NCBI GenBank assembly: GCA_903919075.1
Contig: CAIXGR010000032.1
Span: 1 to 57,328, forward strand
Origin: an uncultured Bacteroidota bacterium
Lineage (GTDB): Bacteria > Bacteroidota > Bacteroidia > Chitinophagales > LD1
Reading direction: 5' to 3'
Length of the DNA stretch: 57,328 nucleotides
Shown here: positions 35,110-45,188 of the stretch, one piece after another
How positions within the stretch are numbered: position 1 is the first letter of the stretch
Layout of the letters: each line of letters begins with the position of its first letter
The notes under the pieces: generated by a model
What the model saw: the letters and a program-made list of their open reading frames with translations, nothing else
Told to the model about the DNA's origin: nothing
Database searches by the model: none
Translations under genes and position numbers: made by a program

Positions 35110-38100
35110 TTACTGCACTTCAATTCTCGCGCTTTTTACAATACCGTTATCATCATAAATAATTAGCATGTAGGTGCCTACACTCATAGCATTTCGTTTA
35201 AGGCGGTGGGTTTCGCCGGTTTTAATAATGCCTTTAACTATGGTGCGGCCCAGCACATCAGTTACCATATAATTATAACCGGCATCGGGCATATTCTGTA
35301 AGCGGAAATAAGTTTGCTCGGTAAACGGATTAGGTGCAATGGTTAATTGGCCATCATCATAGCCGTTATTAATTACACCGGTTAAATCTTCAATGGTATG
35401 CAAAGTAGTATTGGTATACACCGGTTGATTGTGGTCGAAAAATACAGCTGCCGTATTTTGCAATGCAGTAAGCGGAGCAAGGTTTGATTTCGGTTCAATC
35501 GAAAAATCTACCCAGCCTATGCTTGAGAGCGTATCATAGATTTCGGGCGGAAGCATAATATTCATAAACCGGAAGTAAACAGTGTCGCCGGCAATTTTAA
35601 CATCGCAGGCTCCATAGCTTGAAGTGATATAGCGGAAAGTATGCATATCAAAACCCGGATCTATTATATCGCGTACGGTAATATTTATTGCATCGGCAGT
35701 ACCGGTGTTCTGAAATTCGATATTATACTTTAACACCTGCGAGGTACGAATATAACCCAAAGCACCACGGCCCGCCTGGTTAGCCTGTTTATTATTGGGG
35801 TCGAACGATGCAACCACAATCTGGTGGCATGTATCGGCATTATTAGTAGGGTCGGCATCGGCATTGCCCGCCAAAGTTAGCCCGGCATAATCATAAATAT
35901 CCTGGTTATAAACCTGCGAGGCAGAAGACACACAGCCTACAAACCTGTCAGATGTTCCAAAAGCCTGCACATAATTACTGTGCCAGTTGGCAGTGTTGGT
36001 GCCGTGGTTAATGGTAGCACTATAAGTATATGTGGGGTCGAATGAAAGTGAAGAATCTGCCGTTAATGAATCACTAAATGTTTCGGGGCTACCGGTTAGG
36101 TTAGTTACGTGCATATAATAATAAGATTCCATATCGGGTGTAACCGGCGACACCGGTATTAAATCCAAAGCCAAATCATGAATACCCGAAGGTAATTGAA
36201 GGCCGAAATTTACACTGGTATCCATTACGGTACTAGCCGGTATATTTAAGTTATAGGAGGGCGGCAGTACGGCAGCGTTTGCAAAAAAACCTGATGAATC
36301 TTTACGTACCAAATAAGTTCCCTGGTCAACATAGGCATAGTACGAACCGTCGTTAAAAGTCATTACACTTTGGTTGCCCATATCTACTATTTGGTTCCCA
36401 ATTCCAGCATCACCGGCATCAAAAGTACCGTTGTTGTTATTATCAGCATATACAGTACCGCTAATCAGCGAGTATTCGCTTATCACTCCAAAATCGAAAC
36501 CGCATTGGTGTTGTTGGTCCTGCATAAAATAATAATCATAATATCCCGGCCCTCCATAATCATACAGATATGTATTGGAGTACGTATAATAGCCTGGCAC
36601 ACTAAAAAGCCAACTATCCTGCGCATTCAAATATATTTCTAAAGGCATAAAGAACGACTGCGGAACAATGCACATATAGTACCCGTTCGAATCGGTTTGC
36701 ATAATAAACGGAATTGATTGGTACAACGAATCGCTGAAAGCCATGCAGTATACAGTAACATTGGGCAAGGCCGGCTCCAAACTATCTTGAATGCCATTAC
36801 CGTTAAGGTCAAGAAATACCGTTCCGCAAACCGTATCGCTGTATGGGCTAAGGCTTAGATCGGTACAAAAAGTATCCGAGCAACCATAAAGCGTATCGGT
36901 AACAATTAAGCAGGTACTTAAATTGGCCGCGTTGTTAAACACATGCGTAGGGTAGGTTTCGGTGCTAATGGCGCTATCGCCAAATACCCATAAAAATGTG
37001 GCATTAGTATCAATATAATAATCATTATACAGCAGCATGTTCGGCGAAAATGAAATGGAGTTGCTGGTCACTACGTTGTAAGTAAAAGTCGCATCAAGGT
37101 TGCAGCCTACTGTAACCGGCTTGCAACTGCTGTATGTACTGCAACCGGGGCCGGTAAAATAAAAACAGGTATTATAAGTACCCGCCCCAGGGTAAACGTG
37201 CTCGTCATTATAATAATCGTAATAAGTGGTATCGCTTGTACCATCGCCAAAACTCCATACCACCGTAGGAGTAAAATATTGGGAATATGGATAATTATAG
37301 GCCTGGCTTGAATCAGAAAAAAAATATGCTCCGTATGGAACATTCTGATTGGCAGAGGTTTCGTATTGTGCAAACCCGGGACTGCAACCCACAATATCTA
37401 TATCCAAGCTGCCAATATTGGTACAATGGTTAATAATATTCGAATCAATAACAATCATGCTGTATTCGCCATAGTGCGGGTAAGTGTGTGTTATGCTATC
37501 CGCTGTGGTCGTAACAACCGCACTGCCATCGCCAAAATTCCAGATATGAATCAGGGGGCCTCCGTTATTAAATATCAAATTTTCTATAAAATTATAAGTG
37601 GGGCTTGTAAGCAAAGGTTGGTAGCCGCGGGTTTCGGTAAAAAGATTACAGGTATCGTAATAAAAGCTGTCCACAAATGCTACCCCGTATGTGCTATCGG
37701 CACAATGTTGTACAGTATCTATCGCGCGCAAGCTATATTCATATTCGCCGTATTGCGCATAGGTATGTGTTGGGCTGGCTACACCGGTTTGCGAAGTTCC
37801 ATCTCCAAAGTTCCAAATAAGCTGCAAGTGGGTGTAGCTGGAAATATTACTTGAAAAAGTAACCGTTTTCCCGGTGTCGTGACTGTCGAAAATTTCAGTT
37901 AAACCGGTACAGGTAGGCTGCAAAATGACATGCAGCGTTTGGCAGCTTGAATCGGTGCAGAGTGTAATGCCCATCGAATCCTGGATAGTCATATAGTGAC
38001 AAACTATATGATCGCCCGAGTAGTAAAAATTGAATACCTCAATAGAAGTATAATTGTAAGGATCCTCGTATCCATCCTCTTTCCAAAACTGCGTATAAGA

Positions 38101-38256
38101 ATAGCCTGGTAACTCAGTTTGGTTCGCCTGGCACACAAAATCAGTGCCGTTGGTTTGCCCAACAGTAAAAGTGGCATTGCATTGTGCGTGGCCTATTTGC
38201 GCTAAACATAAAAAAACAGCAATTAAGAAACAGGGGGTTAGGTATGAATGTTTCAT
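35110..38256 (-). CDS. T9SS type A cargo: PKD repeats, SdrD B-like and DUF7619-like domains
   Basis: A secreted protein of 1,048 residues with a signal peptide (to about residue 24, ending GHAQ). Four PKD domains lie in residues 130-460, seen by WNFGDGTSQTG, WNFGDGSAVV, WSFGDGTSDTT and WVFGDSA. Then come two SdrD_B/prealbumin-like modules (VFLDLNGNGIQDSLEPALPN near 475; VYADNNNNGTFDAGDAGI near 610), a DUF11-like stretch, and a region FDPNNKQANQAGRG...LKYNIEFQNTGTADA like DUF7619. The last 75 residues form a T9SS type A domain (IAPNPFTEQTYFRL, DVLGRTIVKG, GTYMLIIYD). It is a surface adhesion or structural protein by layout; Tyr/Asp-rich. The gene is convergent with the DUF975 gene. Confidence 0.92.
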   Translation of the reverse strand: MKHSYLTPCFLIAVFLCLAQIGHAQCNATFTVGQTNGTDFVCQANQTELPGYSYTQFWKEDGYEDPYNYTSIEVFNFYYSGDHIVCHYMTIQDSMGITLCTDSSCQTLHVILQPTCTGLTEIFDSHDTGKTVTFSSNISSYTHLQLIWNFGDGTSQTGVASPTHTYAQYGEYEYSLRAIDTVQHCADSTYGVAFVDSFYYDTCNLFTETRGYQPLLTSPTYNFIENLIFNNGGPLIHIWNFGDGSAVVTTTADSITHTYPHYGEYSMIVIDSNIINHCTNIGSLDIDIVGCSPGFAQYETSANQNVPYGAYFFSDSSQAYNYPYSQYFTPTVVWSFGDGTSDTTYYDYYNDEHVYPGAGTYNTCFYFTGPGCSTYSSCKPVTVGCNLDATFTYNVVTSNSISFSPNMLLYNDYYIDTNATFLWVFGDSAISTETYPTHVFNNAANLSTCLIVTDTLYGCSDTFCTDLSLSPYSDTVCGTVFLDLNGNGIQDSLEPALPNVTVYCMAFSDSLYQSIPFIMQTDSNGYYMCIVPQSFFMPLEIYLNAQDSWLFSVPGYYTYSNTYLYDYGGPGYYDYYFMQDQQHQCGFDFGVISEYSLISGTVYADNNNNGTFDAGDAGIGNQIVDMGNQSVMTFNDGSYYAYVDQGTYLVRKDSSGFFANAAVLPPSYNLNIPASTVMDTSVNFGLQLPSGIHDLALDLIPVSPVTPDMESYYYMHVTNLTGSPETFSDSLTADSSLSFDPTYTYSATINHGTNTANWHSNYVQAFGTSDRFVGCVSSASQVYNQDIYDYAGLTLAGNADADPTNNADTCHQIVVASFDPNNKQANQAGRGALGYIRTSQVLKYNIEFQNTGTADAINITVRDIIDPGFDMHTFRYITSSYGACDVKIAGDTVYFRFMNIMLPPEIYDTLSSIGWVDFSIEPKSNLAPLTALQNTAAVFFDHNQPVYTNTTLHTIEDLTGVINNGYDDGQLTIAPNPFTEQTYFRLQNMPDAGYNYMVTDVLGRTIVKGIIKTGETHRLKRNAMSVGTYMLIIYDDNGIVKSARIEVQ

Positions 38257-38508
38257 TGTGGAGGTTTTAGAATAATTAAATATATATATTTAATTGGAAT
38301 ACTAATAGCAAACGTTAAATTTTACATTAGATTGACAAATGTTAAAAGTAAAGTCGCATTTAGGCATTTCTATGGCTGGTTAACCATTAAAGCATTAATG
38401 AGAAATAGCCTTTAGCGTAGTTTTCGTTTTACCTATTCCCTACGTTTGGCAAGTAAAATTTAAATATATAAAAGGGAATTGAGGCGATCAATGAATATAG
38501 AATGGATA

Positions 38509-39081
38509 TTAGTAACGATAGCAGAATGGTTTTTTTGTAGCTATTCCAAAATTACCTTCCGATATATCATCAATAATGGATTCAGGGGCACGCTTTTCAA
38601 CATCAACTAAAATAGTATCTGCAATAAAATCACCTAATCTCCTGTTGGGGTTTATCAATGCAAACAAAACCTCAACAGGCCAAAACAAAATGGTGGTATT
38701 TCTAAGCATACACCTGCATTCATCGGCAGGCTGATTGGTATATATATTAAGAACCTGATAGCCGAGTAACCTTTTTGCTACGCTTTGTGCTTTAAAGAAA
38801 TCTTTGTTAAGGCAGAAAAAGCTGATTACGGTTAATAAAACTGCAACCGTAAAAAAGAAAGCACGGGCATCCATTAAATCATTTGGGCTGGTCCACGTGA
38901 ATAAGCAAAATAAAAAAAAGCAAACAACGGGCAGCCAACCTATAAGCTGATTGATATAAGAAAAATCTATGGACATAGATTTTAACCGCTTGTTACTAAT
39001 AATAAGTATTTCATTAAAAGCCTGTTTTGAATAAAAATTAAATAATAATGCGCGTAATAATTTCAATCTCATAAAAGGCAT
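38509..39081 (-). CDS. RDD-like membrane protein
   Basis: A 190-residue protein with two strong membrane segments (WLPVVCFFLFCLFTW and FFFTVAVLLTVISFFCL) and a third around ILFWPVEVLFALI. KRLLGYQV, C-terminal RNTTILFWPVEVLFA and NRRLGDFIADTILV match the C-terminal part of RDD transporters, including the RRLGD pattern; the first RDD motif is weak. The N-terminus (MPFMRLKLLRALLFNFYSKQA) is extended and basic. RDD proteins have been linked to ion transport. Weak call; the promoter and terminator are separate from the neighbours. Confidence 0.6.
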   Translation of the reverse strand: MPFMRLKLLRALLFNFYSKQAFNEILIISNKRLKSMSIDFSYINQLIGWLPVVCFFLFCLFTWTSPNDLMDARAFFFTVAVLLTVISFFCLNKDFFKAQSVAKRLLGYQVLNIYTNQPADECRCMLRNTTILFWPVEVLFALINPNRRLGDFIADTILVDVEKRAPESIIDDISEGNFGIATKKPFCYRY

Positions 39082-39128
39082 TTCTGCTGTTTAATTTAAA
39101 TTTACAGATAATTTGTTAGGCCATAAAC

Positions 39129-39160
39129 AAAAAAAGCAGCTCTTTCAAGCTGCTTTTTTT
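39129..39160. terminator. Terminator hairpin
   Basis: AAAAAAAGCAGCT, a 6-base loop, AGCTGCTTTTTTT: a perfect 13-bp stem, 16 bp before the end of the T9SS cargo gene on the minus strand. It terminates that gene and would also block read-through the other way. Confidence 0.88.
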
Positions 39161-39175
39161 GTTTAAAATATATAG

Positions 39176-40150
39176 TTATTTCTGAACAGTAATTTTATTG
39201 CGGAAAATATTTTCGCCGCTTCTTACCTCAACTATGTATATGCCTGCATTCAAACCATCTGCGCTTATTCTTATCGCGCCTCCATCAGCCGATTGCCTTG
39301 CCGAATAAACCATTCGACCTGAAATATCGAATATATCTACTTGCGCATTAGTTATGGTGTTGTCGCTAAATTTTATGATAAAACTTCCGGTGTTCGGATT
39401 AGGATATATGGTAGCTTCTGAAGCATCATTACTTACGCTATTAATTCCAGTAACTTGTATAAAGTCATTAATACTCCTGGGGTTAATATCAAAGCCGGTA
39501 GTATAAGGTGGGTTAAAAGCATACTGGGTAACAATACCACGAATGTTATATATACCAGTATTAATTGGTGCGTGATTGAACATAGCTGCGTTCCTAAACG
39601 AATCTATATAAATATAAAAGCCCGATGCATGAATTGTAAAATAATGTTTGCCTGCTGTTATGGTCCAGCTACCGGAGCCTGTTGCGGGAACAGTTGACAT
39701 ATCAATGCCATCTATTTCTCTTAATAAACCATCATCTGCAGCGCTCAGCACCGGCACTACTGTAGCAGGCAATATGGTTCCTTGGCTAAGATAGATTATT
39801 GTATCTAAAGGATCGGTAGCAACCAAATCAATTTCTGCATTGCCATGGTATCCTGACAAGGTACCAACTACAGTTACAGAATCACCTTCGTTAACCGGGT
39901 AATTGTAACCATGTTTAGCGTATACTTGTATGCCCATAGATGCCCCCCTTAAAAAGAAAGCATCACCATTTGGCGTAGGGTAAAAATTGGGCCCCTCAAC
40001 AATACCACTGGTTTGTATAGTCATCCCGCTATCGGCGGGGTTGCCATCAGCCATTGTTACTCTGGCTTGTTCAATCGTCATAACTGTTTGTGCCTTCGAA
40101 GTAAAAACTACAGCGGCGAACAAGAAAAATAGGAGATAAATTTTTTTCAT
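39176..40150 (-). CDS. T9SS type A cargo with OB-fold-like domain
   Basis: A 324-residue secreted protein; the start chosen is the ATG of MKKIYLLFFLFAAVVF, which gives a good signal peptide, whereas an upstream ATG at 40201 adds 17 residues with Cys and no signal character. The mature part (TVMTIEQARVTMADGNPADSG, FFLRGASMGIQVYAK, EGDSVTVVGTLSGYHG) has the arrangement of an OB-fold domain like those in YhcR-type nucleases and Bacteroidota DUF5689 proteins. The C-terminal 75 residues are a T9SS type A domain (IYPNPNTGSFII, DISGRMVYSAR, GIYIVEVR). The catalytic residues of a nuclease are not seen. Confidence 0.85.
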   Translation of the reverse strand: MKKIYLLFFLFAAVVFTSKAQTVMTIEQARVTMADGNPADSGMTIQTSGIVEGPNFYPTPNGDAFFLRGASMGIQVYAKHGYNYPVNEGDSVTVVGTLSGYHGNAEIDLVATDPLDTIIYLSQGTILPATVVPVLSAADDGLLREIDGIDMSTVPATGSGSWTITAGKHYFTIHASGFYIYIDSFRNAAMFNHAPINTGIYNIRGIVTQYAFNPPYTTGFDINPRSINDFIQVTGINSVSNDASEATIYPNPNTGSFIIKFSDNTITNAQVDIFDISGRMVYSARQSADGGAIRISADGLNAGIYIVEVRSGENIFRNKITVQK

Positions 40151-40357
40151 AATGGTTAGTTTTTTTGCAAATCTAACCATTGCGCACCAGGGGCAACTCA
40201 AAATATGACTAATCGAATGTTAGATATAATAAGATGGATACTTTGCAGTATAACTTTCTAAATATTGGAATTGTTAAAATTTAATCAAACCCCCATGTGT
40301 TTCAAGATTAAGTTAAGTGGAGGTTATGATTAATGAATTTCTTTCTTGATAGCAGGT

Positions 40358-41122
40358 CTATTTAAAAATCACATTTAACAAATGACCCAACCTTAATCCT
40401 CCTTTCAAAAGCTGTCTTTCAATAATTGGTACGGCGCGCTTCTCATATTTTTTGTCTATTTTATTATTCTGAAAATCATAGACAATATCTAAATTAGAAC
40501 GTGAATCATTCATCCATTCTTCAAAATCAATACGTAATATTTTTTTTAACTCCTCCTTGCTAAATTGCGAAGCATTGGTCCATTCTTCTACCGGCGCTGA
40601 AAGAACATTGGCTTCAAGTATTTCTGTATCCCACACTCTGTGTAAATTTGTCAAATTACCTTCATAAGATACTTTAATATCATTCCCGCCTCTATCTCCC
40701 GGATAACCGGTATGCAAAGGCTGATGAAGATCGCCCATTAAGTGAAAAAGGATTTTCAAATCCATAGCAATATGTTCCGTGGAGTATTTTTGCCTTTCCT
40801 TAAGTTCGCCAACTACTTTTTTTAAACCCCATATAATATTAGGCGGCCGAAGGGTGTCAAACGATCCTCCTTTTGTAATATCAAGGTAATGCCATGGAGA
40901 TAAAGAATCATAGTTTGAGTTAGACTTTATCTCATCCATCCAAACAGCAGCTTGCTCAATTGTAGTAAAACCCAAATATTTATTTATCGAATCTCTTGTA
41001 GCGCTATTTAAACGGTTATATGCAATTCTTGCCACTATTTTATGCCCACCTGCTCCCCATGCGCTGCAAATGGAATACATCGTTAAACAAATAAAAAGAG
41101 TTAAGTAAATTCTTGATTTCAT
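40358..41122 (-). CDS. S1/P1-type zinc nuclease
   Basis: A 254-residue secreted nuclease. The signal peptide ends at Ala21 and the mature protein begins with Trp22, the conserved N-terminal residue that binds a zinc ion (WGAGGHKIVARIA, His27). WMDEIK, SPWHYLDI, FHLMGDLHQPLHTG and GGNDIKV...LHRVWDTEI carry the further zinc ligands of the family (three-zinc cluster). Enzymes of this family cut single-stranded DNA and RNA and release 3'-nucleotide phosphate in some members, usually outside the cytoplasm. It is divergent from the TonB receptor gene, which suggests a shared role in scavenging nucleic acid or phosphate. Confidence 0.93.
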   Translation of the reverse strand: MKSRIYLTLFICLTMYSICSAWGAGGHKIVARIAYNRLNSATRDSINKYLGFTTIEQAAVWMDEIKSNSNYDSLSPWHYLDITKGGSFDTLRPPNIIWGLKKVVGELKERQKYSTEHIAMDLKILFHLMGDLHQPLHTGYPGDRGGNDIKVSYEGNLTNLHRVWDTEILEANVLSAPVEEWTNASQFSKEELKKILRIDFEEWMNDSRSNLDIVYDFQNNKIDKKYEKRAVPIIERQLLKGGLRLGHLLNVIFK

Positions 41123-41303
41123 AGGTTATTTTTAAAAATCAATAATAAAACAAAATTATAGCTTACGATTAACAATTCCCACCGTCTCATTTTCATTTAT
41201 CTTATTCTATTCCGCTTATGCACCCAAATCCTTAACATCAACTTCAAACCCAAAACCCTTTATAATAATATTTTTGCCGTGCAACACACATAACCATATT
41301 AGC

Positions 41304-44096
41304 ATGAAAAATATTTTACTTGTTTTCTTCTCAATTATTGCAATTCAATTGTTTGCCCAGTCAGGCAATGTAAAAGGCCAGGTAAATGATGAGTTAAGTC
41401 AAAAGCCCGTAAGCGGAGCGGTAATAAATGTTGTGGGCACCAATCTTACTACAACTACCGATGCAGCGGGCAGTTTTGCTATTGAAAATGTACCATATGG
41501 TAAATATACTATTGAAATTAAAGAGGGTGACCATCAATCCTACACTCAACCGTTAGAGGTAAAATCTGCTGAAACCATAGTTGGCTCGGTTGGCTTGCAT
41601 ATTCATGATTCTGAGATTGAAAAGGAAGTTGACCTTCAAAAAGAGTTAGATGAGAATCCTCAAACCAGTACACTTAGTGAAAATAATTTGGAAGAGATAG
41701 GTTCGCAATCAACCAGCGCAGCAGTTGGATTTAGCGACCCCTTTATTTCAACCGCATCGTATGTTTTTGGCGCTTCCCGCTTCGCAATAAGGGGTGGAAC
41801 ATCCGATCAATTAGTTACTAATATAAACGGGATTCCAATGAATGACCCGCAATATTACGGTGGCGCTCCGCAAGGGTCATGGTCAGGATTGTACCAGGTT
41901 TTCCGGGACAGATCTATCACTCTTGGCCTATCGCCCAATGAAAATTCATTTGGTGGCATATTGGGGAGTGACATACTTGATGGTCGTGCATCCGTTCAAA
42001 GAGAAGGCCTCTCGGTTTCTTACTCACACGCCAACCGCCTTTTCAGTAACCGTTTAATGGCTACTTACGCGTCTGGCATGATGAAAGGTGGCTGGGCAGT
42101 GGTGGCCTCTTTGGTTGGCCGCTGGTCGCAAGAGGGTTATGTACCTGGTACTTTTCAGGAAGGGTATTCGTACTATTTTTCGGTTGATAAAAAATTCGGA
42201 AACAACAATACTTTAAGTTTTTCGACATATGGAACCCCTACTAGAACGGGCAGGGCCTTGGCCACTACCATGGAAGCATACGATTTAGCTGGAAGCCATT
42301 ATTATAACCCCGGCTGGGGCTACCAGAATGGGGTGGTTCGTAATGCTTATGTAACCAACAATTTCCGTCCTTCTTTTATTTTGAACGATGAGTGGAAAAT
42401 TAATGAAAAATCTAATCTTATTCTTGCAGCACAATTCGCATTTGGTAAATTAAAATCTTCGGGCTTAGATTGGAATTCGGCTCAGGACCCGCTTCCCGAC
42501 TATTACAAGAATATGCCAAGTTACGTGCAGGATACTCTGCTTAAGGATGCTGCCCAACGAAAGTTTAGCACCAATGTAAATTCACGCCAAATAAATTGGG
42601 ATAATTTATATGATATTAATATACATGCTTCCGACAGTATTGCCAATGTTAACGGCTCAGGCCAAAATCAACGGGTTAACGATTCAAGATATATTATCGG
42701 TGACAGAGTGCGCGATCAGAAACTATTTACATTCAATACTATCTATAATACTTCTTTTAACAGCCATATTAAGCTTTCTACAGGTTTAACTTACCAGTTT
42801 GAAAGGGTTGAAAATTACAAACAGGTAGAAGACCTTTTAGGCGGCTCATATTATCTTGATGTAAACACTTACGCCCAATTAAGCTATCCGGGAAATGATA
42901 CTGTGCTGCAAAACAATTTGAAAAACCCCAACCATTTAGTAACAGTAGGCGACAAATACAATTACGATTATATTAACACAAGCCATCGTGGCTTGCTTTG
43001 GGTGCAACCACAATTTCATTATAAGCATCTCGATTTCTTTGTTGGAGGTGAGCTAAGCTTTACTTCATTTTGGCGCAATGGTTTATTCCAGGATGGATTA
43101 TATCCTACCAGTTCATTAGGGCGGTCAGCTATGCAAAATTTTATCGACTACGCTTTTAAAGCAGGATTGAAATATAAGTTTAACGCAAATAGTTCAATAT
43201 ATGCTAATGTAGGCTACTCCACTCAAGCCCCTTATATTGATGATGTATTCATGTCGCCAGATACTCGTAACCAGGTTGTAAGCGGACTTAAAAACGCTCA
43301 AATCTTCTCGGCAGAGGCAGGATATATTTATCGCTCTTCAAGAATAAAAGCCAGAGCGACTTTGTTCTATACGCAAATCAATAACCAAACTCGTACTTTG
43401 AGATTTTATGATGATAACTTATATACTACAGTAAACTATTCTATCACAGGAATAAATACCCAGCGCATAGGCGGCGAAGGCGCAATTGATATAAAGATAT
43501 ATAAAGGCTTTAGCGCTCGGGTTGTAGCTTCTTTAGCAAGATATATTTATAGTTCAAACCAATCTGCTACTATTACAGAGGATAATACTTCGGCAGTTGT
43601 TGCTAATAACGAAACCGTTTACGTTAAAGACTTTAACCTTGCCAACACCCCGCAAATGGCTTATTCTTTTGGCCTTAGCTATCATTCGCCCCAGTTTTGG
43701 TATGTGAGCGTTAATTTTAATTATTTCGATTGGATGTGGGCCGGTTTCAACCCTGATCGGAGAACCACTAATGCAGTTGCAGGGCTTGATCCAGGCGCCA
43801 ACTGGAATCAGATAGTAGATCAACAAAGATTACCGTCGCAATATACCATGAATCTTCTTGCAGGTTATTCATGGCGTTTAAATAATGATTTTAAGAGTAT
43901 TAAAGGTTCGCACAAATATTATTTAAAGTTTAACTTAAGTGTAAATAACCTTACCAACAATACCAACAATATTATTTATGGTCAGGAACAATTACGCTTT
44001 GATTATAATAACAAAAATGTAAACACATATCCGCCAAAATATGGCTACATGTATGGAGCTACGTACATGTTAACTGTTGCATTTTTAATGAACTAA
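41304..44096 (+). CDS. TonB-dependent receptor with carboxypeptidase-like regulatory domain
   Basis: Outer membrane receptor of 930 residues. The start is the ATG of MKNILLVFFSIIAIQLFAQ (signal peptide); a TTG at 41274 is an artefact. Residues 21-105 are a CarboxypepD_reg-like domain (GNVKGQVNDELSQKPVSGAVINVVG). A plug follows (FAIRGGTSDQLVTNINGIPMNDP near 160, FGGILGSDILDG), then a long beta-barrel with many aromatic strand ends, finishing LTVAFLMN. It imports substrates using TonB energy; the substrate is not known. The DUF5689 lipoprotein gene follows after 61 bp, a pairing seen in Bacteroidota. No SusD partner is present. Confidence 0.94.
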   Translation: MKNILLVFFSIIAIQLFAQSGNVKGQVNDELSQKPVSGAVINVVGTNLTTTTDAAGSFAIENVPYGKYTIEIKEGDHQSYTQPLEVKSAETIVGSVGLHIHDSEIEKEVDLQKELDENPQTSTLSENNLEEIGSQSTSAAVGFSDPFISTASYVFGASRFAIRGGTSDQLVTNINGIPMNDPQYYGGAPQGSWSGLYQVFRDRSITLGLSPNENSFGGILGSDILDGRASVQREGLSVSYSHANRLFSNRLMATYASGMMKGGWAVVASLVGRWSQEGYVPGTFQEGYSYYFSVDKKFGNNNTLSFSTYGTPTRTGRALATTMEAYDLAGSHYYNPGWGYQNGVVRNAYVTNNFRPSFILNDEWKINEKSNLILAAQFAFGKLKSSGLDWNSAQDPLPDYYKNMPSYVQDTLLKDAAQRKFSTNVNSRQINWDNLYDINIHASDSIANVNGSGQNQRVNDSRYIIGDRVRDQKLFTFNTIYNTSFNSHIKLSTGLTYQFERVENYKQVEDLLGGSYYLDVNTYAQLSYPGNDTVLQNNLKNPNHLVTVGDKYNYDYINTSHRGLLWVQPQFHYKHLDFFVGGELSFTSFWRNGLFQDGLYPTSSLGRSAMQNFIDYAFKAGLKYKFNANSSIYANVGYSTQAPYIDDVFMSPDTRNQVVSGLKNAQIFSAEAGYIYRSSRIKARATLFYTQINNQTRTLRFYDDNLYTTVNYSITGINTQRIGGEGAIDIKIYKGFSARVVASLARYIYSSNQSATITEDNTSAVVANNETVYVKDFNLANTPQMAYSFGLSYHSPQFWYVSVNFNYFDWMWAGFNPDRRTTNAVAGLDPGANWNQIVDQQRLPSQYTMNLLAGYSWRLNNDFKSIKGSHKYYLKFNLSVNNLTNNTNNIIYGQEQLRFDYNNKNVNTYPPKYGYMYGATYMLTVAFLMN

Positions 44097-44157
44097 TAAA
44101 ATCCATTTTTCAAATAAATTTAAAAATCGTATTAGTCATTCAATAAATAATAATTAT

Positions 44158-44985
44158 ATGAAAAAATATGTTTTCAGTTTCCTGTCGCTTCTTCTTGTTA
44201 GTGGCATGTCGTCTTGTATTAAGGAGCATTACACCGGCCCTCCTGCTGGAGGAACTGACCCTAATCTGACTCCGAATACCACTATTGCGGCTCTTAAAGC
44301 AATGTTGCCATCTGGAGGCGGGGCCAACTTTAATCTTTTAATTACACAGAATCTGATGATAGAAGCTGTTGTTGTAGCGGATGACCAATCAGGTAATTTG
44401 TATAAGTCGGTGGCTATTGAAGATTCTACGGGCGGCATTAATCTTTTATTGGATGGCACCTATCTTTATACTAAATACCCTGTGGGCCGCAGATTATTCA
44501 TTAATGTAACTAACCTTCTTATATGCCGGTATAATGGTTTGTATGAGTTGGCTGGATATATTCAACCGGGTGGTAAATTAGGTGGCATACCTTCACCTTT
44601 ATTTAGTCAGTATATTACTGCCGGCAAATGGGGCCAATATATGGCGCCTAAGGTGATTAATGTCGCACAACTAAGTGATGCTTATCAATTCGAATTAGTT
44701 CAATTTAATAATGTGCAGTTTATTTCTGGCGATATGGCGCAGCCTTATGCTGATAGCTATGGATTAAAATCGGTATCGCGTACTCTTGAAAATTGCTTTA
44801 ATGGCATTGATGGACAGACAATGGTAGCTTATACCAGTGGCTATGCAAATTTTGCAAATGTTCTTACCCCTTCTGGCAACGGCACGCTGCTGGCTGTATT
44901 TGATGGCTATTACAATGGCACACCGCAATTGCTGGTACGTGATACAAGCGAAGTGAACTTATACGGCCCTCGTCTTTGTCCGTGA
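44158..44985 (+). CDS. DUF5689 domain-containing lipoprotein
   Basis: A 275-residue lipoprotein: the signal peptide MKKYVFSFLSLLLVSGMSSC has the lipobox GMSSC with Cys20. Spaced Pro/Gly linker after it (GPPAGGTDPN). DUF5689 features: LMIEAVVVADDQSGNLYKSVAIEDSTGGI and the OB-like segment VGRRLFINVTNLLI, ending TPQLLVRDTSEVNL. It sits in the outer membrane, probably as an accessory of the TonB receptor just upstream. DUF5689 is an OB-fold-like module often beside nucleases. A terminator follows. Confidence 0.88.
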   Translation: MKKYVFSFLSLLLVSGMSSCIKEHYTGPPAGGTDPNLTPNTTIAALKAMLPSGGGANFNLLITQNLMIEAVVVADDQSGNLYKSVAIEDSTGGINLLLDGTYLYTKYPVGRRLFINVTNLLICRYNGLYELAGYIQPGGKLGGIPSPLFSQYITAGKWGQYMAPKVINVAQLSDAYQFELVQFNNVQFISGDMAQPYADSYGLKSVSRTLENCFNGIDGQTMVAYTSGYANFANVLTPSGNGTLLAVFDGYYNGTPQLLVRDTSEVNLYGPRLCP

Positions 44986-45025
44986 AAGGCCATGATTCTT
45001 TAACAGGTAAATAGTTATTTAAAAT

Positions 45026-45065
45026 AAAAAAGAGAAGCCCACCGGTAAGGCGGGCTTCTCTTTTT
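45026..45065 (+). terminator. Terminator hairpin of the receptor/DUF5689 unit
   Basis: AAAAAGAGAAGCCC and GGGCTTCTCTTTTT form a stem of 14 bp, extended by CC-GG inside, loop GGTAA. It lies 40 bp after the DUF5689 stop and separates it from the T9SS cargo genes. Confidence 0.9.
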
Positions 45066-45188
45066 ATTGGTAAGACTTATTTTAAACCAGTTATCACACA
45101 TAAAAATGTGCTGCAATAATTAGCAACCGGAGAAAAAGACTTCATAGCTTTGTATTCGAAAAAAATTATGGAAAACAAAATCATTTAA